Assembly (NCBI GenBank): GCA_025351555.1 | Contig: JANXVS010000288.1 | Coordinates: 1-13,059, forward strand | Origin: Pseudomonadota bacterium | Lineage (GTDB): Bacteria > Pseudomonadota > Gammaproteobacteria > Xanthomonadales > Rhodanobacteraceae | Reading direction: 5' to 3' | Length of the DNA: 13,059 bases | In this document: positions 7,694 to 13,059 of the stretch, piece after piece | How positions within the stretch are numbered: the stretch's first letter is position 1 | Layout: each line of letters starts with the position of its first letter | The notes under the pieces: generated by a model | What the model saw: the letters and a program-made list of their open reading frames with translations, nothing else | Told to the model about the DNA's origin: nothing | Database searches by the model: none | Translations under genes and position numbers: made by a program

Positions 7694-7937
7694 CCATAGC
7701 AGCAGGTGTGCCAGTGCGACTTAACATTTGAAATTACTGCAAAATTAAGGTGTTGCAATACAAGCCACCGGCCCGCGGCGTGCAGATTGCAATGAAAGGG
7801 CGGGTTCACTTGCGTTTTGCAGCAATGGCGGCTGCATTGGAAATCAGCCGTCGCGCTTGACGCGGTTTGCTAACGGTATCGCGTGAGGATGGCACATCAA
7901 GGCGCCGCCGTCGGTACGCTGGCACACACAGCGGCTT

Positions 7938-7979
7938 GAGATCATGCCAACGATATCATGCCCACGAGACCATGCCAGC
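7938..7979. repeat. three tandem 14-bp repeats (GAKATCATGCCMAC)
   Basis: Consecutive units GAGATCATGCCAAC, GATATCATGCCCAC and GAGACCATGCCAGC, all sharing GA-A-CATGCC---C. They end 115 bp before the DUF3096 start codon. The units could be iterated protein binding sites for the small-membrane-protein genes, or a decayed microsatellite. The 14-bp period is not a whole number of helical turns, which weakens the operator reading. Confidence 0.55.
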
Positions 7980-8094
7980 TACCGGCCTGCGCAAATGGTT
8001 GCCTGCCTATGTACGCCAGCGCACGGAGTTCGCCAGGCGTATCGCGTATCTAGTTGCTGCAGGCGCCGAACCAAACGTGCCAAGGACAGCCATC

Positions 8095-8253
8095 ATGAAT
8101 ATGCAACTCAGCCTCGCTCCCATCATCGCGCTGCTCGCAGGAATTCTCATTCTCGTGCAGCCGCGTCTGTTGAACTACATCGTGGCGATCTATCTCATCG
8201 TCATCGGGTTGCTGGGACTATTTGGCGGCGCCGGTGGCTTCCATATGCACTAA
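8095..8253 (+). CDS. DUF3096-type small membrane protein
   Basis: A 52-aa protein, almost entirely hydrophobic, with two membrane segments: LSLAPIIALLAGILILVQP and LLNYIVAIYLIVIGLLGLFG. The loop PRLLNYIVAIYLI and the length match the DUF3096 family of tiny inner-membrane proteins, whose function is unknown. ATG 8095 is chosen over the in-frame upstream candidates because AAGGA (8082-8086) sits at correct spacing and the family begins at this point; an ATG at 8101 is also possible. Its C-terminus is glycine/histidine-rich (GGAGGFHMH). The DUF3309-type gene follows after 96 bp on the same strand. Confidence 0.85.
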   Translation: MNMQLSLAPIIALLAGILILVQPRLLNYIVAIYLIVIGLLGLFGGAGGFHMH

Positions 8254-8349
8254 GAGTATACCGCCTGCAAATGCAGCGTCAGTACGACGCGTAGCCAGTT
8301 ACACCGGTATCGCTTGCTGTTTCATCCATAGATAAAACGGAGAAGACAA

Positions 8350-8508
8350 ATGTCACTCGGAACCATCCTGTTAATCGTATTGGTGCTCTTGCTGGTTGGG
8401 GCGATTCCGCGTTGGGGTCACAGCCGGTCTTGGGGTTATGGTCCCAGCGGTGGACTGGGGCTCATTCTGGTCATCGTGCTCGTGCTGGTGTTGCTCGGGA
8501 AGATCTGA
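8350..8508 (+). CDS. DUF3309-type small membrane protein
   Basis: A 52-aa protein. It reads MSLGTILLIVLVLLLVGAI, then PRWGHSRSWGYGPSGGLG, then a second hydrophobic stretch LILVIVLVLVLLGKI. Two membrane helices flanking a W/Y/G-rich hydrophilic loop with WGYGPSGG are characteristic of the DUF3309 family of bacterial micro-proteins; function unknown. GGAGAAG at 8339-8345 is a good ribosome binding site for ATG 8350. It is shorter than many gene-calling cut-offs and easily missed. It forms a pair with the DUF3096-type gene upstream; both have the size and shape of membrane-stress micro-proteins, which is inference only. Confidence 0.88.
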   Translation: MSLGTILLIVLVLLLVGAIPRWGHSRSWGYGPSGGLGLILVIVLVLVLLGKI

Positions 8509-8570
8509 AGATTGGCCCAGGTGTGCTGCGGACTTTTCGAAATCCAGGCAAATCGACAGGGGGAGTTCGA

Positions 8571-8900
8571 ATGGTGACGTCAGAAGTGATCAGGGAACCG
8601 CGGCACCAAACCTCGGCTTCCTGCATCGATGCGACGCACGCGCTGTCGGGGGCGCAAGGGAATATGGAACAAGCCATCCCCTATCTACACTCCACGCGAG
8701 TGGCCACGAAGGCGTTGCATGTGGCCGGCTCCGAGCTCGCCGCGCGCATGGCAGCCGCACTGATCCCGACAGGAATGTGGTTCGAGTGCGAGCAGCTCGA
8801 TCGGGAAAAATGGCATTTCGCGGTTGCTCCTGCGGGTTATGGGCGCCTCGTCGCCCTGCATGGCGCGCTGCTGTGTTCGCAGAACACATCCGAGGTGTAG
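8571..8900 (+). CDS. hypothetical protein, 109 aa
   Basis: I do not recognise a family. The start ATG 8571 is supported by a strong AGGGGGAG (8558-8565) at ideal spacing; the frame also runs open further upstream but overlaps the DUF3309-type gene there. The N-terminal ~45 residues are polar and probably disordered. A helical middle (STRVATKALHVAGSELAARM) leads to a C-terminal half with possible beta strands (GMWFECEQLDREKWHFAVAP, then AGYGRLVALHGALLC). There is no signal peptide or membrane segment. It lies 62 bp after the DUF3309-type gene and 137 bp before the KaiC-linked unknown, all co-directional, so it may be co-transcribed with either. Confidence 0.55.
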   Translation: MVTSEVIREPRHQTSASCIDATHALSGAQGNMEQAIPYLHSTRVATKALHVAGSELAARMAAALIPTGMWFECEQLDREKWHFAVAPAGYGRLVALHGALLCSQNTSEV

Positions 8901-9037
8901 TTTCGCAATGCGGCTGTGTGGCCTGGCGTACCGACGATTGCGAACTGAACCGTCATCCTCATCAGGTGACAGACCTTCATTCAAAGCAGCGCGCACTATC
9001 AAACGTTCTGCGCAAGCGCCAGGCAAACGGGTTACTG

Positions 9038-9457
9038 ATGGAAGACAAGAGGCAACCAACTCGAGCGGCGTTCCCCCGGCTAGTAACGGAGTACTCGGAT
9101 GCCGGGCGGATCGCTGAAACCGCTGTATCGACATGGCGCGACCTGGACGCTGCCTTGGCGCCTATCATCGGACAGCGTGGCGTTGTCGCGCTCTGCAAAC
9201 GTAGCTTGTATCTGACACGCGCCGACTATCCCTGGTTGGCGGCTGTCGATGAAGGTGAACTCAAGCCGGACGAGTTCACCACCTTGCAGACGGCGCTATC
9301 GCAGCAAACCAGCGCGAACGCCGCGGCCGCAAACGAGGCCTTGTTGCGAACCTTCTGCGATCTATTGACCCATCTTATCGGCGCATCGCTCACCGATCGG
9401 CTGCTGCGATCGGTTTGGGCCGGCTCTTCAAGCGACCAGGTCACACAGGACATTTAA
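9038..9457 (+). CDS. KaiC-linked helical hypothetical protein, 139 aa
   Basis: Unknown function. The sequence is predominantly helical: RIAETAVSTWRDLDAALAPI, then IGQRGVVALCKRSLYLTRAD, then FTTLQTALSQQTSANAAAAN and LLRTFCDLLTHLIGASLTDR. This suggests a cytoplasmic helical bundle, with no signal peptide or membrane segment. The start is uncertain: ATG 9038 has only a weak upstream CGGG, and an in-frame GTG lies near 8965. The stop codon ends 2 bp before the ATG of the KaiC-like gene, so the two are very likely translationally coupled and the products may interact. I believe similar small proteins occur beside KaiC-like genes in other proteobacteria, but this is from memory and unverified. A regulator or adaptor of the ATPase is the natural hypothesis. 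Confidence 0.7.
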   Translation: MEDKRQPTRAAFPRLVTEYSDAGRIAETAVSTWRDLDAALAPIIGQRGVVALCKRSLYLTRADYPWLAAVDEGELKPDEFTTLQTALSQQTSANAAAANEALLRTFCDLLTHLIGASLTDRLLRSVWAGSSSDQVTQDI

Positions 9458-9459
9458 CC

Positions 9460-10944
9460 ATGGACATGAGCATAGGCAAGGCGAAAATCCATCGCTTGGC
9501 AACGGGCGTCCCGGGATTGGACGAAGTTCTCGGCGGCGGCCTGCCGGAGTTCTCGTTCAATCTCATCGCCGGGCCGCCCGGCTGCGGCAAGACCACGCTG
9601 GCGCATCAGATGATGTTCGCACTGGCTACGCCCGAACGCCCGGCGCTGTATTTCAGCGTGCTCGGCGAGCCGCCACTGAAAATGCTGCGCTACCAGCAGC
9701 AGTTCGATTTTTTCGATCTGGACAAGCTCAACCGCTCCATCCGTTTCATCAATCTGGCCGACGACAAGGCCTCCGGCGATCTGGACAAGGTGCTGGCCAG
9801 AATCATTGCCGAAGTTGAGCAGCGCGGACCGGGCCTGGTCTTCGTCGATTCCTTCCGATCGCTGGCGCTCGCCAGTCAAGGTGGGGGCAATGCGTTCATC
9901 ACGCTGCAGCAGTTCGTCCAGAATCTGGGCGTGCTGATGACAAGCTGGCAGGCCACGACCTTTCTGATCGGGGAATACGTTACCGAGGACGACGCGAACC
10001 CGGTTTTCACCGTCGCCGATGGTCTGTTCTGGTTACGCCAAAGCGCCGAGCGCAACTCCGTCGTTCGAAAAATCGAAATCAGGAAGATGCGTGGGCAGGC
10101 CACCTTGGCGGGGCTGCACACATTTCGCATCAGCACCGCGGGAATCAACGTGTTTGCGCCGCCACACCTTGGCGTACCCGCCGAGAGGAAATCGGCGTCG
10201 CCCACAGAGGCCCGGTTGCGGATGGGCGTGAAAGCTCTGGACGAGATGATGGGCGGAGGTCTGCCACGCGGCCACTCCTTGCTGGTGGCCGGCCCGTCGG
10301 GATCGGGCAAGAGCATCATGGCGGCGGCGTTCCTGGTCGAAGGCGCACGCGCCGGCGAGACCGGCGTCATCGCCGCCTTCGAGCAGCGCCCCAACCGATC
10401 ACGCGGCCGCGCCATTGTCGAGCTTATCGACAGTGGCCGCATCGGCGTCATCAGCACCCGGGTATCGGAACTGTCGGTCGACGAAATCGCCACACTGCTC
10501 ATCGCCGAGATCCGCCGGATCAAGGCGACCCGCGTCGTCATCGATTCGCTCTCGGGTTTCGAGCTGGCCTTGGCGCCCACCTTCCGCGAAGACTTTCGCG
10601 AATCACTGTCGCGCATGGTGTCGGCCCTGGCCAGCACCGGCGTGACGGTGTTGATGACCTCGGAGTTGGAAGATCGTTATGACGATCTGCGCTTCAGCCC
10701 CTACGGCACGGCGTTCCTGACCGACTCAATCATCGTGATGCGTTACATCGAGGTCGACAGTCAATTGCGGCGGGTGCTGGCCGTGGTCAAGGTGCGCGGG
10801 AGCGCGCATTCGAGTGATCTGTGTCTTTTCCACATCGATGACGACGGCATCCAGATCGGTCAGATGCTTGCCGACTACGAAGGACTGCTGGGCGGAAGGC
10901 CGACCCTGAATCAAGGGTCTAGCAGCGGTGCACGCGATGGCTGA
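9460..10944 (+). CDS. two-domain KaiC-like RecA-fold ATPase
   Basis: A 494-aa protein with two tandem KaiC/RAD55-type ATPase domains. Domain 1: GVPGLDEVLGGGLPE, Walker A GPPGCGKTT (38-46), Walker B VFVDS (Asp130). Domain 2: GVKALDEMMGGGLPRG, Walker A GPSGSGKSI (278-286), Walker B VVIDS (Asp362). Start ATG 9460 is supported by AGGA (9447-9450). By ungapped alignment to cyanobacterial KaiC through the shared TD[TS]II..QY/RY.E block, the phosphosites Ser431-Thr432 correspond to Ala418-Phe419 here, so the autophosphorylation pair appears absent. A Glu remains after each second strand (Glu70 in SVLGEPP; Glu308 in AFEQRP), consistent with ATPase activity. No kaiA or kaiB is nearby. The position between a coupled small unknown and a histidine kinase points to non-circadian signal transduction. 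Confidence 0.92.
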   Translation: MDMSIGKAKIHRLATGVPGLDEVLGGGLPEFSFNLIAGPPGCGKTTLAHQMMFALATPERPALYFSVLGEPPLKMLRYQQQFDFFDLDKLNRSIRFINLADDKASGDLDKVLARIIAEVEQRGPGLVFVDSFRSLALASQGGGNAFITLQQFVQNLGVLMTSWQATTFLIGEYVTEDDANPVFTVADGLFWLRQSAERNSVVRKIEIRKMRGQATLAGLHTFRISTAGINVFAPPHLGVPAERKSASPTEARLRMGVKALDEMMGGGLPRGHSLLVAGPSGSGKSIMAAAFLVEGARAGETGVIAAFEQRPNRSRGRAIVELIDSGRIGVISTRVSELSVDEIATLLIAEIRRIKATRVVIDSLSGFELALAPTFREDFRESLSRMVSALASTGVTVLMTSELEDRYDDLRFSPYGTAFLTDSIIVMRYIEVDSQLRRVLAVVKVRGSAHSSDLCLFHIDDDGIQIGQMLADYEGLLGGRPTLNQGSSSGARDG

Positions 10945-10968
10945 GTTTCCCATTTCCGGTTCCGTGCC

Positions 10969-12129
10969 ATGAGCGAGCATTCCGGCAACCGCGACGTGGT
11001 TGCGGCGACTCGAATACTTGCGCCGCGCAACGAGCCAATGGACGAGGTGCGCGCGCAATTGCTGAGGTTGCAGCGCCACCTGGCGCAGGTGCAACCCGAT
11101 TCCAGCGACACCCAGGCAATTCAGTTGAAGCAGGCCAATGAGCAACTCCTGCTCGCGGCACTACATGCGCAGCGCATCGCCGAGACGGCGGTCGATGCGC
11201 TGCACCAGTCGATGATGGCCCGTCAAGACGCGTCTGCTGGACAAGAACCTGATTCCCGCAACCTTCGCGAGGCGAACGAGCACTTGATGATTGCTGCGCT
11301 GACCGCTCAGGAGGGGGAGGCACAGGCCGAGCGCGCACACAGCCGGCAGATCAAGCTGCAGGCGATGGTGGTGCATGAATTGCGCAACCCGCTCGCCCCG
11401 ATCCGGATAGCCGCCGAACTGCTCACCCGCGTCCACAAAGGCGAACCCCTGCTCGCGGATATGCAAGTGATGATCGAGCGTCAAGTAGTTCACATGACAA
11501 GACTCATCGACGACCTGCTCGACGGATCGCGCGTCAGTGCAGGCATGTTCCGGCTAGAACGCAGCACCGTCGACATGAACGACATCCTCATGCTGGCCGT
11601 TGAGGCGTGTCGGCCGGCGCTGAATGCCAGATCTCAGCAGTTGACGATGCAGGTGCCAGCGGACCTGCCGTGCATCCACGGCGACCCCGTGCGCCTGACC
11701 CAGATTTTCAACAACCTGCTGGACAACGCGTCCAAATACACGCCGGAGAATGGCCAGATCACGCTCATGGCGGAGGTGCTCGAGCACGCGCTGGTGATCA
11801 CCGTTTCCGATAACGGCATCGGCATCAGCGCCGAGTTTTTGCCGACGATCTTCGATCTGTTCGTGCAGGATACGCAGGCCCTGGTTCGTCGCAACAGCGG
11901 ACTCGGCATCGGCCTGGCCGTCGTTCGTGAATTGGTCGAGGCGCATGCAGGTACGGTCGTCGCGCGCAGTGCCGGCAGGAGCCTGGGCAGCGAATTTGTC
12001 ATTACGCTTCCATTGCGGGGGGCTGACTGCAGACTAAGTCGATCGGAGCGAACTTTCCGAATCCACGGTGCTCAGGTCGCCGTCGTTGCCGGGAGCAGCC
12101 GATCGTATTCCTTCTTGACCACGGCATAA
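10969..12129 (+). CDS. soluble sensor histidine kinase, KaiC-linked
   Basis: A 386-aa histidine kinase with no membrane segment and no recognisable PAS or GAF domain. The N-terminal ~125 residues are helical and contain two copies of a motif, LKQANEQLLLAALHAQ (53-68) and LREANEHLMIAALTAQ (99-114), likely coiled-coil. Then HisKA with phospho-acceptor His136 (VVHELRNPLAPI), and HATPase_c with N box (FNNLLDNASKYTPE, Asn253), G1 (DNGIGI, Asp281), F box (FDLFVQ) and G2 (GLGIGL, 311-316). The kinase fold finishes near FVITLPL (349); the last ~37 residues are a tail that overlaps the convergent regulator gene. The KaiC-like gene ends 24 bp upstream, so the two are probably one operon. No receiver domain or response-regulator gene is in the window, so its partner is elsewhere. 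Confidence 0.92.
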   Translation: MSEHSGNRDVVAATRILAPRNEPMDEVRAQLLRLQRHLAQVQPDSSDTQAIQLKQANEQLLLAALHAQRIAETAVDALHQSMMARQDASAGQEPDSRNLREANEHLMIAALTAQEGEAQAERAHSRQIKLQAMVVHELRNPLAPIRIAAELLTRVHKGEPLLADMQVMIERQVVHMTRLIDDLLDGSRVSAGMFRLERSTVDMNDILMLAVEACRPALNARSQQLTMQVPADLPCIHGDPVRLTQIFNNLLDNASKYTPENGQITLMAEVLEHALVITVSDNGIGISAEFLPTIFDLFVQDTQALVRRNSGLGIGLAVVRELVEAHAGTVVARSAGRSLGSEFVITLPLRGADCRLSRSERTFRIHGAQVAVVAGSSRSYSFLTTA

Positions 12130-12797
12130 CACTCGCACGTGCGCCGTTGAATCCCGTCCCGATCGAGCACCGTGATGTGGCCGCGTAGATAGCGGATCAG
12201 CCCGGCCTTGTGCAAATTGCCGGCGGCCTCGGTGACGCCCTCGCGGCGCACACCCAGCATGTTGGCGATCAACTCTTGCGTCATCAGCAGTTCATTGGAA
12301 GGCAGACGATCCAGGCTTAGGAGCAACCAGCGGCAAAGTTGCTGATCCAGTGAATGATGGCGGTTGCAGACGGCGGTCTGCGCCATCTGGGTAATCAGGG
12401 CCTGGGTGTAGCGCAGCAGCAGGTGCAACACCGCGCCGGCGCGGTTGAATTCCTGCATTATCAGGGCCGCCTTCAAGCGGAAACCTCGGCCGGCGCTTTG
12501 CACCACCGCACGACTGGTCGTGGATTCGCCGCCCATGAACAGCGAGACGCCGACGAGACCATCATGGCCGACGACGGCGATCTCGGCCGAGGCGCCGTCT
12601 TCCAGCACGTACAACAGCGAGATGATGCACGTCGTTGGAAAATACACGTGGGTCAACTTGCGGCCCGCCTCGTAGAGCACCTTGCCCAGCGGCATGTCCA
12701 CGGGCTCCAGCTGCGGCCGCCAGCGCTCCCACTCGGCATCGGGCAGCGCCGCAAGCAACCGGTTTTGGCGGGGGTTGGCAGCTGAGGCCACGGACAT
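12072..12797 (-). CDS. Crp/Fnr-family transcriptional regulator
   Basis: A 241-aa regulator. The N-terminal cyclic-nucleotide-binding-like beta barrel spans about residues 15-115 (VLYEAGRKLTHVYFPTTCII, then AEIAVVGHDGLVGVSLFMGG). A dimerisation helix follows (VLHLLLRYTQALITQMAQTA), then a winged-helix DNA-binding domain at ~165-230 with HTH LMTQELIANMLGVRREGVTE and wing LIRYLRGHITVLDR. It lacks the N-terminal cysteine cluster of Fnr, and the GE...R-S/T cAMP-contact motif of CRP is not evident, so the effector is unknown and it may be ligand-free or bind something else. It belongs to the 'GHDGLVG' type of Crp-like regulators common in proteobacteria. Its 3' end overlaps the kinase tail by 58 bp. 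Convergent orientation with the KaiC/kinase genes suggests, but does not show, a regulatory link. Confidence 0.92.
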   Translation of the reverse strand: MSVASAANPRQNRLLAALPDAEWERWRPQLEPVDMPLGKVLYEAGRKLTHVYFPTTCIISLLYVLEDGASAEIAVVGHDGLVGVSLFMGGESTTSRAVVQSAGRGFRLKAALIMQEFNRAGAVLHLLLRYTQALITQMAQTAVCNRHHSLDQQLCRWLLLSLDRLPSNELLMTQELIANMLGVRREGVTEAAGNLHKAGLIRYLRGHITVLDRDGIQRRTCECYAVVKKEYDRLLPATTAT

Positions 12798-12818
12798 CTC
12801 GAACGCAAGATACTTGGG

Positions 12819-12827
12819 ATTCTATCA
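12819..12827 (-). promoter_or_regulatory. candidate extended -10 promoter for the Crp/Fnr gene
   Basis: On the minus strand TGATAGAAT combines an extended -10 TGn with TAGAAT (5 of 6 to TATAAT). The 17-bp-upstream hexamer is a poor -35, as is common with extended -10 promoters. Predicted start is about 15 nt before the ATG. Matched by eye. Confidence 0.3.
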
Positions 12828-13059
12828 CCGCACTGATCATTGCGTCGGCGCTGCCTTGCGTGCTGTGTGCGGTGGCGTACAGACACGCCATCCTTGCCGC
12901 GTAGACTTACCCTGCTATACACCGTGTTATGGGCGGGGGTGTATTGCTGTGTCAATGGGTCAGAAAAAGGGAGACCAGAATCAATGGCACTTACTTAAGC
13001 CTCAGCGAGGTTAGCTGATGGCAGTAAAGGGTTGAAGAAAAAGAAGAAGGCTGGCCGGG
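12828..13059. other. window end without a supported gene; purine-rich last ~110 bp
   Basis: Nothing coding can be supported here; open frames crossing it are short, lack ribosome binding sites or run antisense to the Crp/Fnr gene. From about 12950 the sequence changes character: an A/G-rich stretch, TCAATGG present twice (12952-12958 and 12981-12987), a CTTAAG-containing segment, then an AAG-rich run. This could be the edge of a transposable element or the start of an unrelated gene beyond the window. Confidence 0.35.

Larger units (their letters stand above)
7550..8094. other. 545-bp intergenic region without a convincing gene
   Basis: The space between the divergent beta-helix gene and the DUF3096 gene. 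Open frames exist here (for instance one running into the DUF3096 gene from 7867) but their translations are arginine-rich, low in family-like character and have no ribosome binding site, so I treat them as noncoding. The left half (about 7560-7790) is visibly more A/T-rich than its surroundings and should hold the beta-helix promoter. Contents noted separately: a CRP/Clp-like dyad, a perfect 9-bp inverted repeat, and a three-unit 14-bp tandem repeat. No convincing -35/-10 pair was found. Confidence 0.6.

Noticed and set aside
7537..7809. Minus-strand 90-aa open frame upstream of the beta-helix gene
   Set aside because: It has no recognisable motif or ribosome binding site and overlaps the beta-helix ribosome binding site and start region.
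7867..8094. N-terminal extension of the DUF3096-type protein
   Set aside because: The extension is arginine-rich, contains the translated tandem repeats and lacks a ribosome binding site; the family-length protein begins at 8095 with one.
8396..9037. N-terminal ~214 codons of an open frame that continues into the KaiC-linked unknown
   Set aside because: It overlaps the well-supported DUF3309-type gene and the 109-aa gene in another frame; the translation is Arg/Cys/Ser-rich and not protein-like. The start was moved to 9038.
9460..10944. A true circadian kaiC gene
   Set aside because: There is no kaiA/kaiB nearby and the Ser431/Thr432 phosphosite pair appears replaced by Ala/Phe, so only 'KaiC-like' is justified.

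Overview
The window is high-GC, gene-dense DNA from a proteobacterium. It is most likely a gammaproteobacterium near the Lysobacterales (Xanthomonadales/Rhodanobacteraceae-like). This rests on an RpoD of gammaproteobacterial architecture followed by a CAU-anticodon tRNA gene, a secreted beta-helix protein with a 'choice-of-anchor Q'-like C-terminus and an ...IFANGFE tail, and a lipid A-type acyltransferase. The taxonomic call is inference from protein character; no database was searched.

Left part (1-3.9 kb). A 3-hydroxybutyrate dehydrogenase-type SDR gene, cut off at the window edge, is followed 5 bp later by a small TPR protein. Both converge with a minus-strand HtrB/LpxL-type acyltransferase gene, and the two stop codons overlap. 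A complete IS30-family insertion sequence (about 1.98-3.43 kb, one intact 465-aa DDE transposase, imperfect terminal inverted repeats) lies between the acyltransferase gene and dtd (D-aminoacyl-tRNA deacylase). A plausible sigma-70 promoter pointing at dtd is stranded on the far side of the IS, so the insertion may have split dtd from its promoter.

Housekeeping core (3.45-6.0 kb). dtd, then rpoD (primary sigma factor) with its own -10-like element and a strong intrinsic terminator, then a tRNA with anticodon CAU. The tRNA is most likely the lysidine-modified tRNA-Ile2, and its CCA end is not encoded.

Accessory part (6.0-12.8 kb). A minus-strand gene for an exported right-handed beta-helix protein is followed by a 545-bp region without a convincing gene. 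That region holds a CRP/Clp-like dyad, a perfect 9-bp inverted repeat and three 14-bp tandem repeats. Then come two tiny membrane proteins of the DUF3096 and DUF3309 types and a 109-aa unknown. Next is a compact cassette: a 139-aa unknown whose stop is 2 bp from the start of a two-domain KaiC-like ATPase, then a soluble histidine kinase. A convergent Crp/Fnr-family regulator gene ends inside the kinase's 3' end. The unknown, the KaiC-like ATPase and the kinase look like one signalling operon. The KaiC homologue appears to lack the two residues that are phosphorylated in cyanobacterial KaiC, so it is probably a switch or scaffold ATPase rather than a clock.

The last ~260 bp hold no supported gene. 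The final ~110 bp are purine-rich and may be the edge of another element.
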